The position numbers and the translations under genes are program-made. A model generated the notes under the pieces. It saw only the letters and a list, made by a program, of their open reading frames with translations. It searched no databases and was not told where the DNA came from. 64,000 nt of DNA from an uncultured Eubacteriales bacterium (lineage in GTDB: Bacteria; Bacillota; Clostridia; Monoglobales; Monoglobaceae), in contig URAN01000001.1 in assembly GCA_900545865.1 (NCBI GenBank), positions 62,001 to 126,000 on the forward strand, given 5' to 3'. Every line of letters starts with the position of its first letter. The first letter of the stretch is position 1. Shown one piece after another: positions 1 to 8,042 of the stretch.

Positions 1-756
1 AATCAGATACCCGATAAGGATAATCAGTTTATTCGATTTGAGATAGCTGCAAAATTCGTTATAGTTCTTTCCGATAAGACAGCCTGCCGTCCAATAAACC
101 TGGTATCTCAAAAAACAGTTTGAAACATTAAAATCGGGCATTGATGGAAATACGGTTGTCAATATCGACGGCAGGTATTGGGCGCATATTGCGGTGACGA
201 GCATCGCAAAAGCGGCGTGTACCGCAGCGCTGCCGCGGCGATAAAGAAATATCCAAAGCGGAGCCAAAAGCTCGAATTGAATAAGGACTATTACAAAATA
301 AAAGTGCGCCCAGATGTCGCCGCCGATTATGCGAAAAGCCATATCTTTAAAATCAAAAGTGTATACACCGATGTGACAAAAATAAAGATAGTATACGGCT
401 GACCAAAAGACATACGGAACGATGAGCCTTAAAAATCTTGACGCATAATATTCCGCCAAGCTGAAATTGTCAGCCTTTCTGAGAAACATCTTTGTGCCGC
501 TCAGCAATATGAATCCGGGAACAACAAACATACACATCTTTTGGATGGCAAAAACCGTTCTGAACAGGCTTGTGTTTTTCGGCATATTATTGACAATCTC
601 GGACGCGGTATGAATGAATATAACAAGCAGACAGAACACAACGTTAAGAAAAATTATATCGGACTTTCTTTTCTTTGATTGCGAGTGTCCGCTCTTTGTT
701 TCAATCTTTTTGTCCGATGATGTTTCGGTGCGTTTGACTGCACTTTTTCCCGACAT
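1..756 (-). CDS. Membrane acyltransferase, acyltransferase-3 type (3' end outside window)
   Basis: Reading the minus strand from 756 to the window edge gives 252 codons without a stop, so the gene is cut by the window. About 30 polar Lys/Ser-rich residues precede a hydrophobic helix, FLNVVFCLLVIFIHTASE, whose His sits where this family has its conserved His. Further helices (FVVPGFILLSGTKMF, FLRLIVPYVFWSAVYYLY) fit the multi-pass acyltransferase-3 family, which moves acetyl or acyl groups onto surface sugars or lipids. The substrate here is unknown. An AAAGGAG site 8 nt upstream supports the ATG at 756. The gene is divergent from the ribosomal operon. Family call is from pattern recognition. 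Confidence 0.8.
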   Translation of the reverse strand, partial: MSGKSAVKRTETSSDKKIETKSGHSQSKKRKSDIIFLNVVFCLLVIFIHTASEIVNNMPKNTSLFRTVFAIQKMCMFVVPGFILLSGTKMFLRKADNFSLAEYYASRFLRLIVPYVFWSAVYYLYFCHIGVYTFDFKDMAFRIIGGDIWAHFYFVIVLIQFELLAPLWIFLYRRGSAAVHAAFAMLVTAICAQYLPSILTTVFPSMPDFNVSNCFLRYQVYWTAGCLIGKNYNEFCSYLKSNKLIILIGYLI

Positions 757-788
757 TATTCCGTCTCCTTTCGATATAAATTATACCT

Positions 789-817
789 ATTATAACATAA
801 CTTCGGATTATATGCAA
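789..817 (-). promoter_or_regulatory. Promoter of the acyltransferase gene
   Basis: On the minus strand TTGCAT (817-812) and TATAAT (794-789) are 17 nt apart, and a TG one base before the -10 makes it an extended -10. It lies about 35 nt upstream of the acyltransferase start. Confidence 0.6.
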
Positions 818-931
818 GTGATATATTTGGGGCGCGTTTTATGCAATGTATCCATAAACGAGGTATAAAATTTTGTCATTCAAACAAAAATAACAAAAAT
901 TTTAAAATTGCATTTAAATCGCGAAAAAAAC

Positions 932-960
932 TTGACACTTTTTTGAAAATGTTGTATAAT
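932..960 (+). promoter_or_regulatory. Main promoter of the S10-spc ribosomal-protein operon
   Basis: TTGACA (932-937) and TATAAT (955-960) are separated by exactly 17 nt, a perfect housekeeping sigma-factor promoter, preceded by an A/T-rich stretch at about 885-931. Transcription would start near 967, leaving a leader of about 290 nt before rpsJ. Confidence 0.85.
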
Positions 961-966
961 AGATAA

Positions 967-1259
967 GCGTGACAAAGACATACGATGAATCCGGAGGTGG
1001 CGAAAAGCCTTTAATATCAAGGTTTTTCGGGAATTTCGGAGGAGATTGTCCGGTTTTGAAAAGCGGGCGGAAGGGTCACACTTTCAAATTAATACAGATA
1101 ATAAGTTATCCGCGGCAGTATGCTGATGCCAACGGAATTATTATGTCTGTTCGTCCCGAACCGTTGCCCAATAAGGGTTTGTCGGAATCGGGTTTAATTT
1201 TCAGGCTGTGCGAAACGCCCGGCACAGTGTAAACTTATTTTTATTAAGGAGGGTATAGC
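967..1259 (+). promoter_or_regulatory. Untranslated leader of the ribosomal-protein operon
   Basis: About 290 nt lie between the predicted transcription start and rpsJ. An open frame from a GTG at 969 to 1232 runs through it, but it has no ribosome site because it starts at the 5' end, and its translation resembles no known family. I read the stretch as a regulatory leader that contains the hairpin listed at 1155-1201. Confidence 0.5.
1155..1201 (+). terminator. Attenuator-like hairpin in the S10 leader
   Basis: CCCGA (1155-1159), CCG (1161-1163) and CCC (1167-1169) pair with GGG (1175-1177), CGG (1183-1185) and TCGGG (1188-1192). The T-rich run TTTAATTTT follows at once. A terminator-like fold before rpsJ would allow premature termination control of the whole operon. 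The pairing is seen; the function is inference. Confidence 0.4.
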
Positions 1260-1568
1260 ATGGCAGCAGAGAAAATCAGAATCAGATTAAAGGCTTATGA
1301 CCACAACCTTATCGACCAAAGCGCCGCTAAGATTGTTGAAACCGCTAAAAGAACGGGTTCTAAGGTTTCCGGACCTATTCCGCTTCCTACGAGAAAAGAA
1401 GTTGTTACTATTCTCAGAGCGGTTCATAAGTACAAAGACAGCCGTGAGCAGTTCGAACTCAGAACTCACAAAAGACTTATCGATGTTTTAGGTCCGACCA
1501 ACAAGACAATCGATGCGCTCAAGCACCTTGACTTGCCGGCAGGCGTTGACATCGAACTCAAGATTTAG
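1260..1568 (+). CDS. rpsJ: 30S ribosomal protein S10 (NusE)
   Basis: The 102-residue product has the normal length for S10. It begins with the typical IRIRLKAYDHNLID, and the loop GPIPLPTRK and the stretch RTHKRLIDVLGPT are hallmarks. S10 sits in the 30S head and doubles as the antitermination factor NusE, which binds NusB and NusG. AAGGAGG lies 6 nt upstream of the ATG. It is the first gene of the operon, with a 157-nt gap to rplC that is unusually long for this cluster. Confidence 0.97.
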   Translation: MAAEKIRIRLKAYDHNLIDQSAAKIVETAKRTGSKVSGPIPLPTRKEVVTILRAVHKYKDSREQFELRTHKRLIDVLGPTNKTIDALKHLDLPAGVDIELKI

Positions 1569-1725
1569 TTCGACACTGCATTCTATGCATTTTGAAGAAA
1601 TTGTCCGTGTTTCTTCATTATTATAATAAACGGATAAAATTTGGTCATGTTGGCGTTTATGTCAACCAATAACCCGCAGGTATGTTTCAAAGAAACCGAT
1701 GCTTGTGTAAATTAGGAGGATAAAA

Positions 1726-2361
1726 ATGAAAAAGGCAATCTTGGGTAAGAAAATTGGTATGACCCAGATCTTCACTGAGGACGGCAATCTTGTACCGGTT
1801 ACGGTTATAGAGGCTGGTCCTTGTCCTGTTGTCCAGAAAAAAACCGTTGAAGTTGACGGTTACACAGCCGTACAGGTTGGTTTTGCGGACAAAAAGGAAA
1901 AGAAGGCAAACAAACCTGAAAAGGGACACTTTGCAAAAGCAAATGTTCCCGTTAAACGTTTTCTTAAAGAATTTAAGCTCGATAATGCAGCCGAACTCAA
2001 TGTCGGTGATGTACTCGGCGTAGACCAGTTCGCTGACGGTGACGTTCTCGATGTTACCGGAACAAGCAAAGGTCACGGTTATGCCGGCACAATCAAGAGA
2101 TGGGGTACTCACAGAGGTCCCATGACTCACGGCAGCCATTATCACAGAGGTCCCGGTTCGTTGGGCGCTTGCTCTGACCCGTCAAGAGTTTTCAAGGGTA
2201 AAAAGCTCCCCGGACATTACGGTGTGGATACCGTTACTATCCAAAACTTAGACCTCGTTAAGGTAGATACAGAACGCAATCTTCTGTTGGTTAAGGGTTC
2301 GGTTCCCGGACCTAAAGGCGGATTGCTCGTTGTAAAAAATGCAGTTAAGGCAAACGCGTAA
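1726..2361 (+). CDS. rplC: 50S ribosomal protein L3
   Basis: The 211-residue product starts with the L3 signature KAILGKKIGMTQIF. The conserved central loop that reaches the peptidyl-transferase centre is present (GTHRGPMTHGSHYHRGPGSL, then SRVFKGKKLPGHYG). L3 is an early assembly protein binding 23S rRNA. A TTAGGAGG-type site precedes the ATG. The 157-nt gap upstream is A/T-rich with weak inverted repeats; I could not assign it a function. The gene is followed 26 nt later by rplD. Confidence 0.97.
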   Translation: MKKAILGKKIGMTQIFTEDGNLVPVTVIEAGPCPVVQKKTVEVDGYTAVQVGFADKKEKKANKPEKGHFAKANVPVKRFLKEFKLDNAAELNVGDVLGVDQFADGDVLDVTGTSKGHGYAGTIKRWGTHRGPMTHGSHYHRGPGSLGACSDPSRVFKGKKLPGHYGVDTVTIQNLDLVKVDTERNLLLVKGSVPGPKGGLLVVKNAVKANA

Positions 2362-2387
2362 ACCACAGAGAGAGGAGGAAATAGCTA

Positions 2388-3011
2388 ATGCCTACAATAG
2401 ACATTTATAATGCCGGCGGCGATGTAGTCGGTAGCATGGATTTAAATGAAAATGTGTTTGGCGCGGACGTTAGAACCGATGTCATGCACGAGGTAGTTGT
2501 GAACTACTTAGCAAATCAAAGACAGGGCACACAAAGCACCAAGACTCGCACAGAGGTTCGCGGCGGTGGAATCAAACCCTGGCGTCAAAAAGGCACAGGT
2601 CGTGCAAGACAGGGCAGCATAAGAGCTCCGCAGTGGGTTGGCGGCGGTGTTGCACTCGGCCCCAAGCCCAGAGATTACAGATATGCTGTAAATAAAAAGG
2701 TTAGAAGACTTGCTCTGAAATCTGCGCTTTCGGCAAAGGTTCAGGACAGCGAACTCATCGTACTTGATGCTTTTGAGGCACCGGAAATTAAAACCAAACA
2801 GGTAGCCGAGCTTTTGAAAAATCTCAAAGTTACCGAAAAGGCTTTGATTGTCCTTCCGGAAAACGATAAAAACATCGTTGCATCCGCAAGAAACATTAAG
2901 GGTGTTGACACAACTTATGTTGGCGCAATCAACACTTATGAGGTTCTCAGCCATACAAAGTGCATCATTTTAAAGGATGCCGTTACAAAACTTGAGGAGG
3001 TGTACGCATAA
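2388..3011 (+). CDS. rplD: 50S ribosomal protein L4
   Basis: The 207-residue product shows the L4 core RGGGIKPWRQKGTGRARQG, the extended loop that lines the peptide exit tunnel, followed by the conserved APQWVGGG. In Gammaproteobacteria L4 also represses its own operon through the leader; whether that happens here is unknown. Its TAA overlaps the rplW start by one base (TAATG), a sign of translational coupling. Confidence 0.97.
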   Translation: MPTIDIYNAGGDVVGSMDLNENVFGADVRTDVMHEVVVNYLANQRQGTQSTKTRTEVRGGGIKPWRQKGTGRARQGSIRAPQWVGGGVALGPKPRDYRYAVNKKVRRLALKSALSAKVQDSELIVLDAFEAPEIKTKQVAELLKNLKVTEKALIVLPENDKNIVASARNIKGVDTTYVGAINTYEVLSHTKCIILKDAVTKLEEVYA

Positions 3012-3295
3012 TGTTGTCATACGATATTATCAGAAAACCTATAATCACAGAGCAGAGCATGGATCAGACTGCTGACAGAAAGTACACCTTTGAAGTAGCA
3101 AAGGGTGCTAATAAAATCGAAATCAAAAAGGCTGTTGAAGAAGTTTTCGGCGTTGAGGTTGAAAAAGTTACCACAATGAATTATATCGGCAAACCCAAAA
3201 GACAGGGTGTTTTCCAAGGCAAGAGAGCCGATTGGAAAAAGGCCGTTGTAAAGCTTAAAGAAGGCAGCAAGACAATCGAACTGTTTGAGGGCTGA
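3011..3295 (+). CDS. rplW: 50S ribosomal protein L23
   Basis: The 94-residue product has the L23 features: DIIRKPIITEQSMD near the N-terminus, KIEIKKAVEEVFGV in the middle, and the basic loop KPKRQGVFQGKRADWKKA. L23 lies at the tunnel exit and docks trigger factor and the signal recognition particle. The start codon overlaps the rplD stop, and GGAGG lies just upstream within rplD. Confidence 0.97.
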   Translation: MLSYDIIRKPIITEQSMDQTADRKYTFEVAKGANKIEIKKAVEEVFGVEVEKVTTMNYIGKPKRQGVFQGKRADWKKAVVKLKEGSKTIELFEG

Positions 3296-3336
3296 TTTTA
3301 AATCGGTTCAAAATTTGCAGATAAGGAGAATTAAAA

Positions 3337-4170
3337 ATGGGAATTAAGAAATATAATCCTACTACACCTTCGCTGCGTCAGATGACTGTTTCGACATTTG
3401 AAGAGATTGATAAGGTTGCACCTGAGAAATCTCTCCTCCGTCCCCTTTACAGCAAGGCAGGACGTAATGCAAACGGCAGAATTACAGTCAGACACCGCGG
3501 CGGCGGCGCAAAGAGAAAATACAGAGTAATCGACTTCAAACGTTATAAAGACGGTATGAAGGCTACGGTTCAATCAATAGAGTACGACCCCAACAGGTCG
3601 GCAAACATCGCATTGCTTCAGTACGAGGACGGCGAAAAGACATATATCATCGCTCCTCTCGGACTCAAAGCCGGTGATGTGGTTGTATCCGGTGAAGGTT
3701 CAGATATTAAGCCGGGTAACGCAATGGAAATCAAAGACATCCCCGTCGGTACACTTATATACAATGTTGAGTTGTATCCGGGTAAGGGCGGTCAGCTCGT
3801 CCGCAGCGCAGGTAACACAGCGCAGCTCATGGCGAAAGAAAACGGTTATGCACAGGTTAGACTTCCGTCCGGCGAAGTTCGCATGGTAAGACTTGATTGT
3901 CGTGCAACCATCGGTCAGGTAGGAAACATTGACTATGAGAACATCAACATCGGTAAGGCGGGAAGAAAGCGCCATATGGGCTTTAGACCGACCGTCCGCG
4001 GTGTTGTTATGAACCCGAACGATCACCCCCACGGCGGTGGTGAAGGTAAGTCACCTATCGGTATGCCGAGCCCTGTTACTCCTTGGGGTAAGCCGGCTCT
4101 CGGTTACAAGACCAGAAACAAGAAAAAGGCGTCCGACAAGTTCATTGTTAAGAGACGCAACGCTAAATAA
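3337..4170 (+). CDS. rplB: 50S ribosomal protein L2
   Basis: The 277-residue product is full length. It carries the N-terminal GIKKYNPTTPSLRQMT, the RNA-binding motif RGGGAKRKYRVIDFKR and the conserved C-terminal loop NPNDHPHGGGEGKSPIGMP, which contains the His needed for peptidyl transfer activity. It is one of the most conserved proteins of the large subunit. AAGGAG precedes the ATG, and rpsS follows after 15 nt. Confidence 0.98.
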   Translation: MGIKKYNPTTPSLRQMTVSTFEEIDKVAPEKSLLRPLYSKAGRNANGRITVRHRGGGAKRKYRVIDFKRYKDGMKATVQSIEYDPNRSANIALLQYEDGEKTYIIAPLGLKAGDVVVSGEGSDIKPGNAMEIKDIPVGTLIYNVELYPGKGGQLVRSAGNTAQLMAKENGYAQVRLPSGEVRMVRLDCRATIGQVGNIDYENINIGKAGRKRHMGFRPTVRGVVMNPNDHPHGGGEGKSPIGMPSPVTPWGKPALGYKTRNKKKASDKFIVKRRNAK

Positions 4171-4185
4171 GGAGGGATTGATCGT

Positions 4186-4458
4186 ATGGGAAGAAGTGTT
4201 AAAAAAGGACCTTTCGTCGATGCCAAACTGCTCAGCAGGATAGTTGCAATGAACGAAAAAAATGAAAAAGTCGTTTTAAGAACATGGTCAAGGGCTTCTA
4301 CGATATTCCCCGAAATGGTTGGTCATACCATTGCGGTATATGATGGAAGAAAGCACGTTCCGGTATATATCAGCGAAGATATGGTTGGACACAAGCTCGG
4401 CGAGTTTGCTCCCACCAGAACCTTTAAAGGTCATGCCGGTGCAAAGACCACGAAATAA
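4186..4458 (+). CDS. rpsS: 30S ribosomal protein S19
   Basis: The 90-residue product begins GRSVKKGPFVDAKLL and contains TWSRASTIFPEMVGHTIAVYDG-type sequence and the final GEFAPTRTFKGH, all diagnostic for S19. It binds the 30S head next to S13 and contacts the A-site tRNA region. A GGAGGG site is 10 nt upstream. A 79-nt gap to rplV follows. Confidence 0.97.
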   Translation: MGRSVKKGPFVDAKLLSRIVAMNEKNEKVVLRTWSRASTIFPEMVGHTIAVYDGRKHVPVYISEDMVGHKLGEFAPTRTFKGHAGAKTTK

Positions 4459-4537
4459 TTTGTGAGATAAATAATTCGGTTTATGCCGAATATCTCCCAT
4501 ATACTTTTATTCAGTATGAAAGGAGCTGCACTAAAAG

Positions 4538-4873
4538 ATGGAAGCAGTAGCAAAAGTTACTCATGTCCGCATCGCACCCCGCAAGGTTCGCGTTGTGATT
4601 GACCTCATCAGAGGTAAGTCCGTCGGCGAGGCGATCGGCATTTTAAGAAACACACCCAAGGCTGCAAGCCCTGTTGTGGAAAAGCTGCTCAAATCCGCAA
4701 TCGCAAACGCTGAGAACAATTTTCATATGAATGTTGAAAATCTTTACGTTTCAGAGGTTTATGCGGATCAAGGTCCGACGCTTAAGAGAATACAGGCAAG
4801 GGCGCAGGGCAGAGCGTTCAGAATTAATAAAAAAACAAGTCATATAACACTTAAACTTCAGGAGAAGGAATAA
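4538..4873 (+). CDS. rplV: 50S ribosomal protein L22
   Basis: The 111-residue product has the L22 core VRIAPRKVRVVIDLIRGKSV near the N-terminus and the tunnel-lining hairpin YADQGPTLKRIQARAQGRA towards the C-terminus. L22 and L4 form the constriction of the exit tunnel, the region hit by macrolides. An AAAGGAG site precedes the ATG. It is followed 18 nt later by rpsC. Confidence 0.97.
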   Translation: MEAVAKVTHVRIAPRKVRVVIDLIRGKSVGEAIGILRNTPKAASPVVEKLLKSAIANAENNFHMNVENLYVSEVYADQGPTLKRIQARAQGRAFRINKKTSHITLKLQEKE

Positions 4874-4891
4874 GATTAAGGAGGTAAAATT

Positions 4892-5599
4892 ATGGGTCAG
4901 AAGGTTAATCCGCACGGTCTCAGAGTTGGTATAATCAAAGACTGGGATTCACGTTGGTTTGCGGACAAAAAGAACTTCGGCGACAGTCTTGTAGAGGACT
5001 ATAACCTCAGGGTGTTCTTAAAGAACAAGTTATTCCAGGCCGGAGTTGAAAAAATCGAAATCGAGAAATTCGCCAACAAGGTAAGAATTTCAATCTATGC
5101 CGCAAAACCCGGTATCGTTATCGGTAAAGGCGGAAGCGAGATAGACAAGCTTAAAAAGGAACTTGAAAAGATGACATCAAAGACAATAATCTTGAATGTT
5201 ATCGAGGTTAAGTCGCCCGATTTGAGCGCACAGCTCGTTGCTGAGAACATTGCGTCACAGCTCGAACGCCGTATCTCGTTCAGAAAGGCAATGAAACAGT
5301 GCATGGGTCGTACAATGAAACTTGGTGCAAAGGGTATCAAGACATACGTTGCCGGCCGCGTGGGCGGTGCCGAAATCGCAAGAACAGAACAGTACCACGA
5401 AGGTACGATTCCTCTGCAGACACTCAGAGCTGACATAGACTATGGTTTTGCGGAAGCAAACACAACATACGGTAAGCTCGGTATTAAAGTATGGATATAC
5501 AAGGGTGAAATCCTCGCCGAAGGCAGAAAAGCCGAGGATACAAAGCCCGAGAGAAAGTCTTCGAGGTCTGCAAATCGCAGGGAAGGAGGCAGCAAATAA
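4892..5599 (+). CDS. rpsC: 30S ribosomal protein S3
   Basis: The 235-residue product starts GQKVNPHGLRVGIIKDWDSR and has a KH-2 RNA-binding domain with the GKGG loop in KPGIVIGKGGSEIDKL. The C-terminal S3 domain includes GRVGGAEIARTEQY and EGTIPLQTLRADIDYG. A charged tail of about 20 residues (Lys/Glu/Arg/Ser) ends the protein. S3 forms the mRNA entry and helicase site with S4 and S5. The stop codon overlaps the rplP ATG by one base. Confidence 0.97.
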   Translation: MGQKVNPHGLRVGIIKDWDSRWFADKKNFGDSLVEDYNLRVFLKNKLFQAGVEKIEIEKFANKVRISIYAAKPGIVIGKGGSEIDKLKKELEKMTSKTIILNVIEVKSPDLSAQLVAENIASQLERRISFRKAMKQCMGRTMKLGAKGIKTYVAGRVGGAEIARTEQYHEGTIPLQTLRADIDYGFAEANTTYGKLGIKVWIYKGEILAEGRKAEDTKPERKSSRSANRREGGSK

Positions 5600-6030
5600 T
5601 GTTATCACCAAAGAGAGTTAAGCGCAGAAAGCAACAGCGCGGACGTATGAAAGGTGCGGCTCACAGAGGCAACAAGGTTGTTTACGGTGAGTACGGCATT
5701 CAGGCGCTTTCACCCGCATGGGTTACAAGTAACCAAATCGAGGCGGCCCGTGTCGCTATGACACGTTACACAAAGAGAGGCGGTCAGGTTTGGATAAAGA
5801 TTTTCCCGGATAAGCCGGTTACAGCAAAACCTGCTGAAACCCGAATGGGTTCAGGTAAAGGTTCGCCGGAGTATTGGGTAGCAGTTGTTAAGCCGGGTCG
5901 AGTTATGTTCGAAATCGGCGGTGTATCGGAAGAAGTTGCTCGTGAGGCTCTTCGTCTTGCAATGCACAAACTGCCCCTGAAGTGTAAATTCGTCAGAAAA
6001 GCTGACCAAGAAACGGAAGGTGATAGTTAA
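5599..6030 (+). CDS. rplP: 50S ribosomal protein L16
   Basis: The 143-residue product starts MLSPKRVKRRKQQRGRMKG and contains the conserved GRVMFEIGGVSEEVAREALR. L16 organises the A-site side of the 50S subunit. It overlaps rpsC upstream and rpmC downstream by one base each (TAATG), so rpsC-rplP-rpmC are probably translated in a coupled way. GGAGG within the rpsC end serves as its ribosome site. Confidence 0.97.
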   Translation: MLSPKRVKRRKQQRGRMKGAAHRGNKVVYGEYGIQALSPAWVTSNQIEAARVAMTRYTKRGGQVWIKIFPDKPVTAKPAETRMGSGKGSPEYWVAVVKPGRVMFEIGGVSEEVAREALRLAMHKLPLKCKFVRKADQETEGDS

Positions 6031-6242
6031 TGAAAATTCAGGATATAAGAGAACTTTCAGCGCAGGAACTTGAGGATAAGGTCAAGAACTTAAAGCAAGA
6101 ACTTTTTAACCTTCGTTTCCAGAACGCTACCAACCAGCTCGACAATCCGTCAAGAATTGTTAGCGTTAAAAAGGATATTGCAAGAGTAAAAACCGTCCTA
6201 AAAGAAAAAGAAATCGGCATTAATGCTGACCGTAATGCGTAG
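6030..6242 (+). CDS. rpmC: 50S ribosomal protein L29
   Basis: The 70-residue helical product has the L29 pattern ELSAQELEDKVKNLKQELF followed by LRFQNATNQLDNPSRI and a Lys-rich C-terminal helix. L29 lies next to L23 at the tunnel exit. The start overlaps the rplP stop, and rpsQ follows after 12 nt. Confidence 0.96.
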   Translation: MKIQDIRELSAQELEDKVKNLKQELFNLRFQNATNQLDNPSRIVSVKKDIARVKTVLKEKEIGINADRNA

Positions 6243-6254
6243 GAGGTGTAGGGA

Positions 6255-6512
6255 ATGAGTGAACGAAATTATCGTAAAACCCGTGTCGGCGAGGTAGTTT
6301 CCGACAAAATGGACAAAACAATAGTTGTTGCTATTAAAGAAAACGTAAAGCACAAGCTCTATGACAAGGTTATTAAGCGTACCTACAAGTTAAAGGCGCA
6401 TGACGAAAATAACGAATGCGGCATCGGTGATAAGGTTAGAGTTATGGAAACCAGACCTTTGTCCAAGGATAAGAGATGGCGCGTTGTTGAAATCGTAGAA
6501 AAGGCTAAATAA
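6255..6512 (+). CDS. rpsQ: 30S ribosomal protein S17
   Basis: The 85-residue product shows RNYRKTRVGEVVSDKMDKTI at the start, the typical KVIKRTYKLKAHDE loop and the ETRPLSKDKRWRVVEIVEKA end of S17. It binds helix 11 of 16S rRNA early in assembly. A GGAGG site is upstream. The 133-nt gap to rplN holds a small hairpin around TGTGTTTACAAAACACA (about 6543-6559) and nothing else that I can identify. Confidence 0.96.
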   Translation: MSERNYRKTRVGEVVSDKMDKTIVVAIKENVKHKLYDKVIKRTYKLKAHDENNECGIGDKVRVMETRPLSKDKRWRVVEIVEKAK

Positions 6513-6645
6513 GATGCCTTTCGGTTTGGCTTTAAAACGCTTGTGTTTACAAAACACATATCAATTGCTTAATTTTATGGCTCGGGTCGTATCGGCACAG
6601 GGTCAAAATAAAGATAAGTGAAATTAAGATAGGAGGAAATCCGTT

Positions 6646-7014
6646 ATGGTACAACAGCAGACTATTTTAAAGGTTGCTGATAACAGCGGTGCAAAAGAAA
6701 TTCTTTGTATCCGTGTTTTGGGCGGCTCTTTCAGACGCTATGGCAATATCGGCGATGTAGTTGTTGCTTCCGTTAAAAAAGCAACGCCCGGTGGCGCTGT
6801 TAAAAAGGGCGACGTTGTTAAAGCAGTTATCGTCCGCAGCGTAAGCGGCGTAAAGAGAGCGGACGGCTCAAAAATTAAATTTGATGAAAACGCAGCCGTT
6901 ATCATCAGAGATGATAAAACGCCGAGAGGCACCCGTATATTCGGACCGGTTGCAAGAGAGCTGAGAGATAAAGACTATATGAAGATTTTGTCTCTCGCAC
7001 CCGAGGTTCTGTAA
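6646..7014 (+). CDS. rplN: 50S ribosomal protein L14
   Basis: The 122-residue product starts MVQQQTILKVADNSGAKE and contains the signature KKGDVVKAVIVRS and RIFGPVARELRDKDYMKILSLAPEV. L14 lies at the subunit interface and forms bridges to 16S rRNA. TAGGAGG precedes the ATG at the proper distance. It starts the spc half of the cluster. Confidence 0.97.
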   Translation: MVQQQTILKVADNSGAKEILCIRVLGGSFRRYGNIGDVVVASVKKATPGGAVKKGDVVKAVIVRSVSGVKRADGSKIKFDENAAVIIRDDKTPRGTRIFGPVARELRDKDYMKILSLAPEVL

Positions 7015-7052
7015 GGCGCTTGCCTTGAACCTAAGTTTAATCAAGTAGGACT

Positions 7053-7086
7053 CATACATTCGTCGGAATATCCGAACGAATGTATG
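7053..7086 (+). promoter_or_regulatory. Strong hairpin in the rplN-rplX gap
   Basis: CATACATTCG (7053-7062) and TCGGA (7063-7067) pair with TCCGA (7071-7075) and CGAATGTATG (7077-7086), a 15-bp stem with one bulged A and a 3-nt loop. No T-run follows, so it is not an intrinsic terminator. It ends 43 nt before the rplX start and could be a processing site or a regulatory site. Confidence 0.45.
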
Positions 7087-7128
7087 CCGAAAGATATAAT
7101 CCTAAAATTTAAGATAGGAGGAATAAAA

Positions 7129-7449
7129 ATGGCTATCAAAATGCACGTCAGAACCGGCGACCAGGTAGTTGTTCTGTCCGGTAAGGACAAGGGCAAAAAG
7201 GGTAAAGTTTTATCCGTTAATCCTGAAAAGCGTATGGTTGTGGTCGAAGGTGTATCTGTTGCCACCAAGCACAAAAAGCCCAGAAGAATGGGTGACACGG
7301 GCGGCATTATTTCACAGGAAACACCGATATATGCAAGCAAGGTTATGAATGTTTGCTCTAAGTGCAATGCTGCAACAAGAGTCGGACGCAGAGTTCTGGA
7401 GGACGGAACACACGTTCGTTACTGCAAAAAATGCGGTGAGACATTTTAA
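7129..7449 (+). CDS. rplX: 50S ribosomal protein L24
   Basis: The 106-residue product has the KOW motif of L24 (KMHVRTGDQVVVLSGKDKGKKG), and the C-terminal part carries two CxxC pairs (CSKC and CKKC), a zinc-ribbon form seen in some Clostridia. L24 is an assembly initiator that binds domain I of 23S rRNA. An in-frame ATG at 7084 would add 15 residues but has no ribosome site and lies inside a hairpin; the ATG at 7129 follows AGGAGG by 7 nt and gives the usual length. Confidence 0.95.
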   Translation: MAIKMHVRTGDQVVVLSGKDKGKKGKVLSVNPEKRMVVVEGVSVATKHKKPRRMGDTGGIISQETPIYASKVMNVCSKCNAATRVGRRVLEDGTHVRYCKKCGETF

Positions 7450-7482
7450 TAGAATTTGATGAGGAAGGAGGTTTCACATTAA

Positions 7483-8019
7483 ATGAGACTCGAAGAGAAA
7501 TATACAAAAGAAATCAAAGATGCTTTGATGCAAAAGTATAATTACAAGAGTGTAATGCAAATCCCAAAGCTTGATAAGGTTGTTATCAATATGGGCGTGG
7601 GTGACGCAAGAGAAAATTCAAAGGCTGTTGAAAGTGCGGCAAACGATTTGGGACTTATAACAGGTCAAAAGCCGGTTATCACAAAGGCTCGTAAGTCTGT
7701 CGCAACATTTAAGGTCAGAGAAGGTATGAATATCGGCTGTAAGGTTACTCTCAGAGGTTCCAAAATGTATGAGTTTGTTGACAGACTCTTTAACGCAGCG
7801 CTTCCGCGTGTACGTGACTTCAGAGGTATAAACCCCAACTCTTTTGATGGCAGAGGCAACTATGCCCTCGGTATAAAAGAACAGCTTATCTTCCCTGAAA
7901 TAGATTATGATAAGATTGACAAAATCCGCGGAATGGACATCATCTTTGTTACAACTGCCGAAACAGATGAAGAGGCAAGAGAGTTGTTGACACTGATGGG
8001 TGCCCCGTTTACGAGATAA
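7483..8019 (+). CDS. rplE: 50S ribosomal protein L5
   Basis: The 178-residue product has the usual L5 length. It contains KLDKVVINMGVGDARENSK, ITGQKPVITKARKSVATFKV and the conserved GRGNYALGIKEQLIFPEID. L5 binds 5S rRNA with L18 and contacts the P-site tRNA. A GGAGG site precedes the ATG, which lies 33 nt after rplX. Confidence 0.97.
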   Translation: MRLEEKYTKEIKDALMQKYNYKSVMQIPKLDKVVINMGVGDARENSKAVESAANDLGLITGQKPVITKARKSVATFKVREGMNIGCKVTLRGSKMYEFVDRLFNAALPRVRDFRGINPNSFDGRGNYALGIKEQLIFPEIDYDKIDKIRGMDIIFVTTAETDEEARELLTLMGAPFTR

Positions 8020-8042
8020 GTCGATAAGGAGGATTAAAGCTT

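Noticed and set aside
969..1232. 87-codon frame in the S10 leader
   Set aside because: It starts at a GTG on the predicted 5' end of the mRNA with no ribosome site, and its translation resembles no protein.
7084..7128. N-terminal extension of rplX from ATG 7084
   Set aside because: The codon is inside a hairpin and lacks a ribosome site; ATG 7129 has AGGAGG and gives the family N-terminus.
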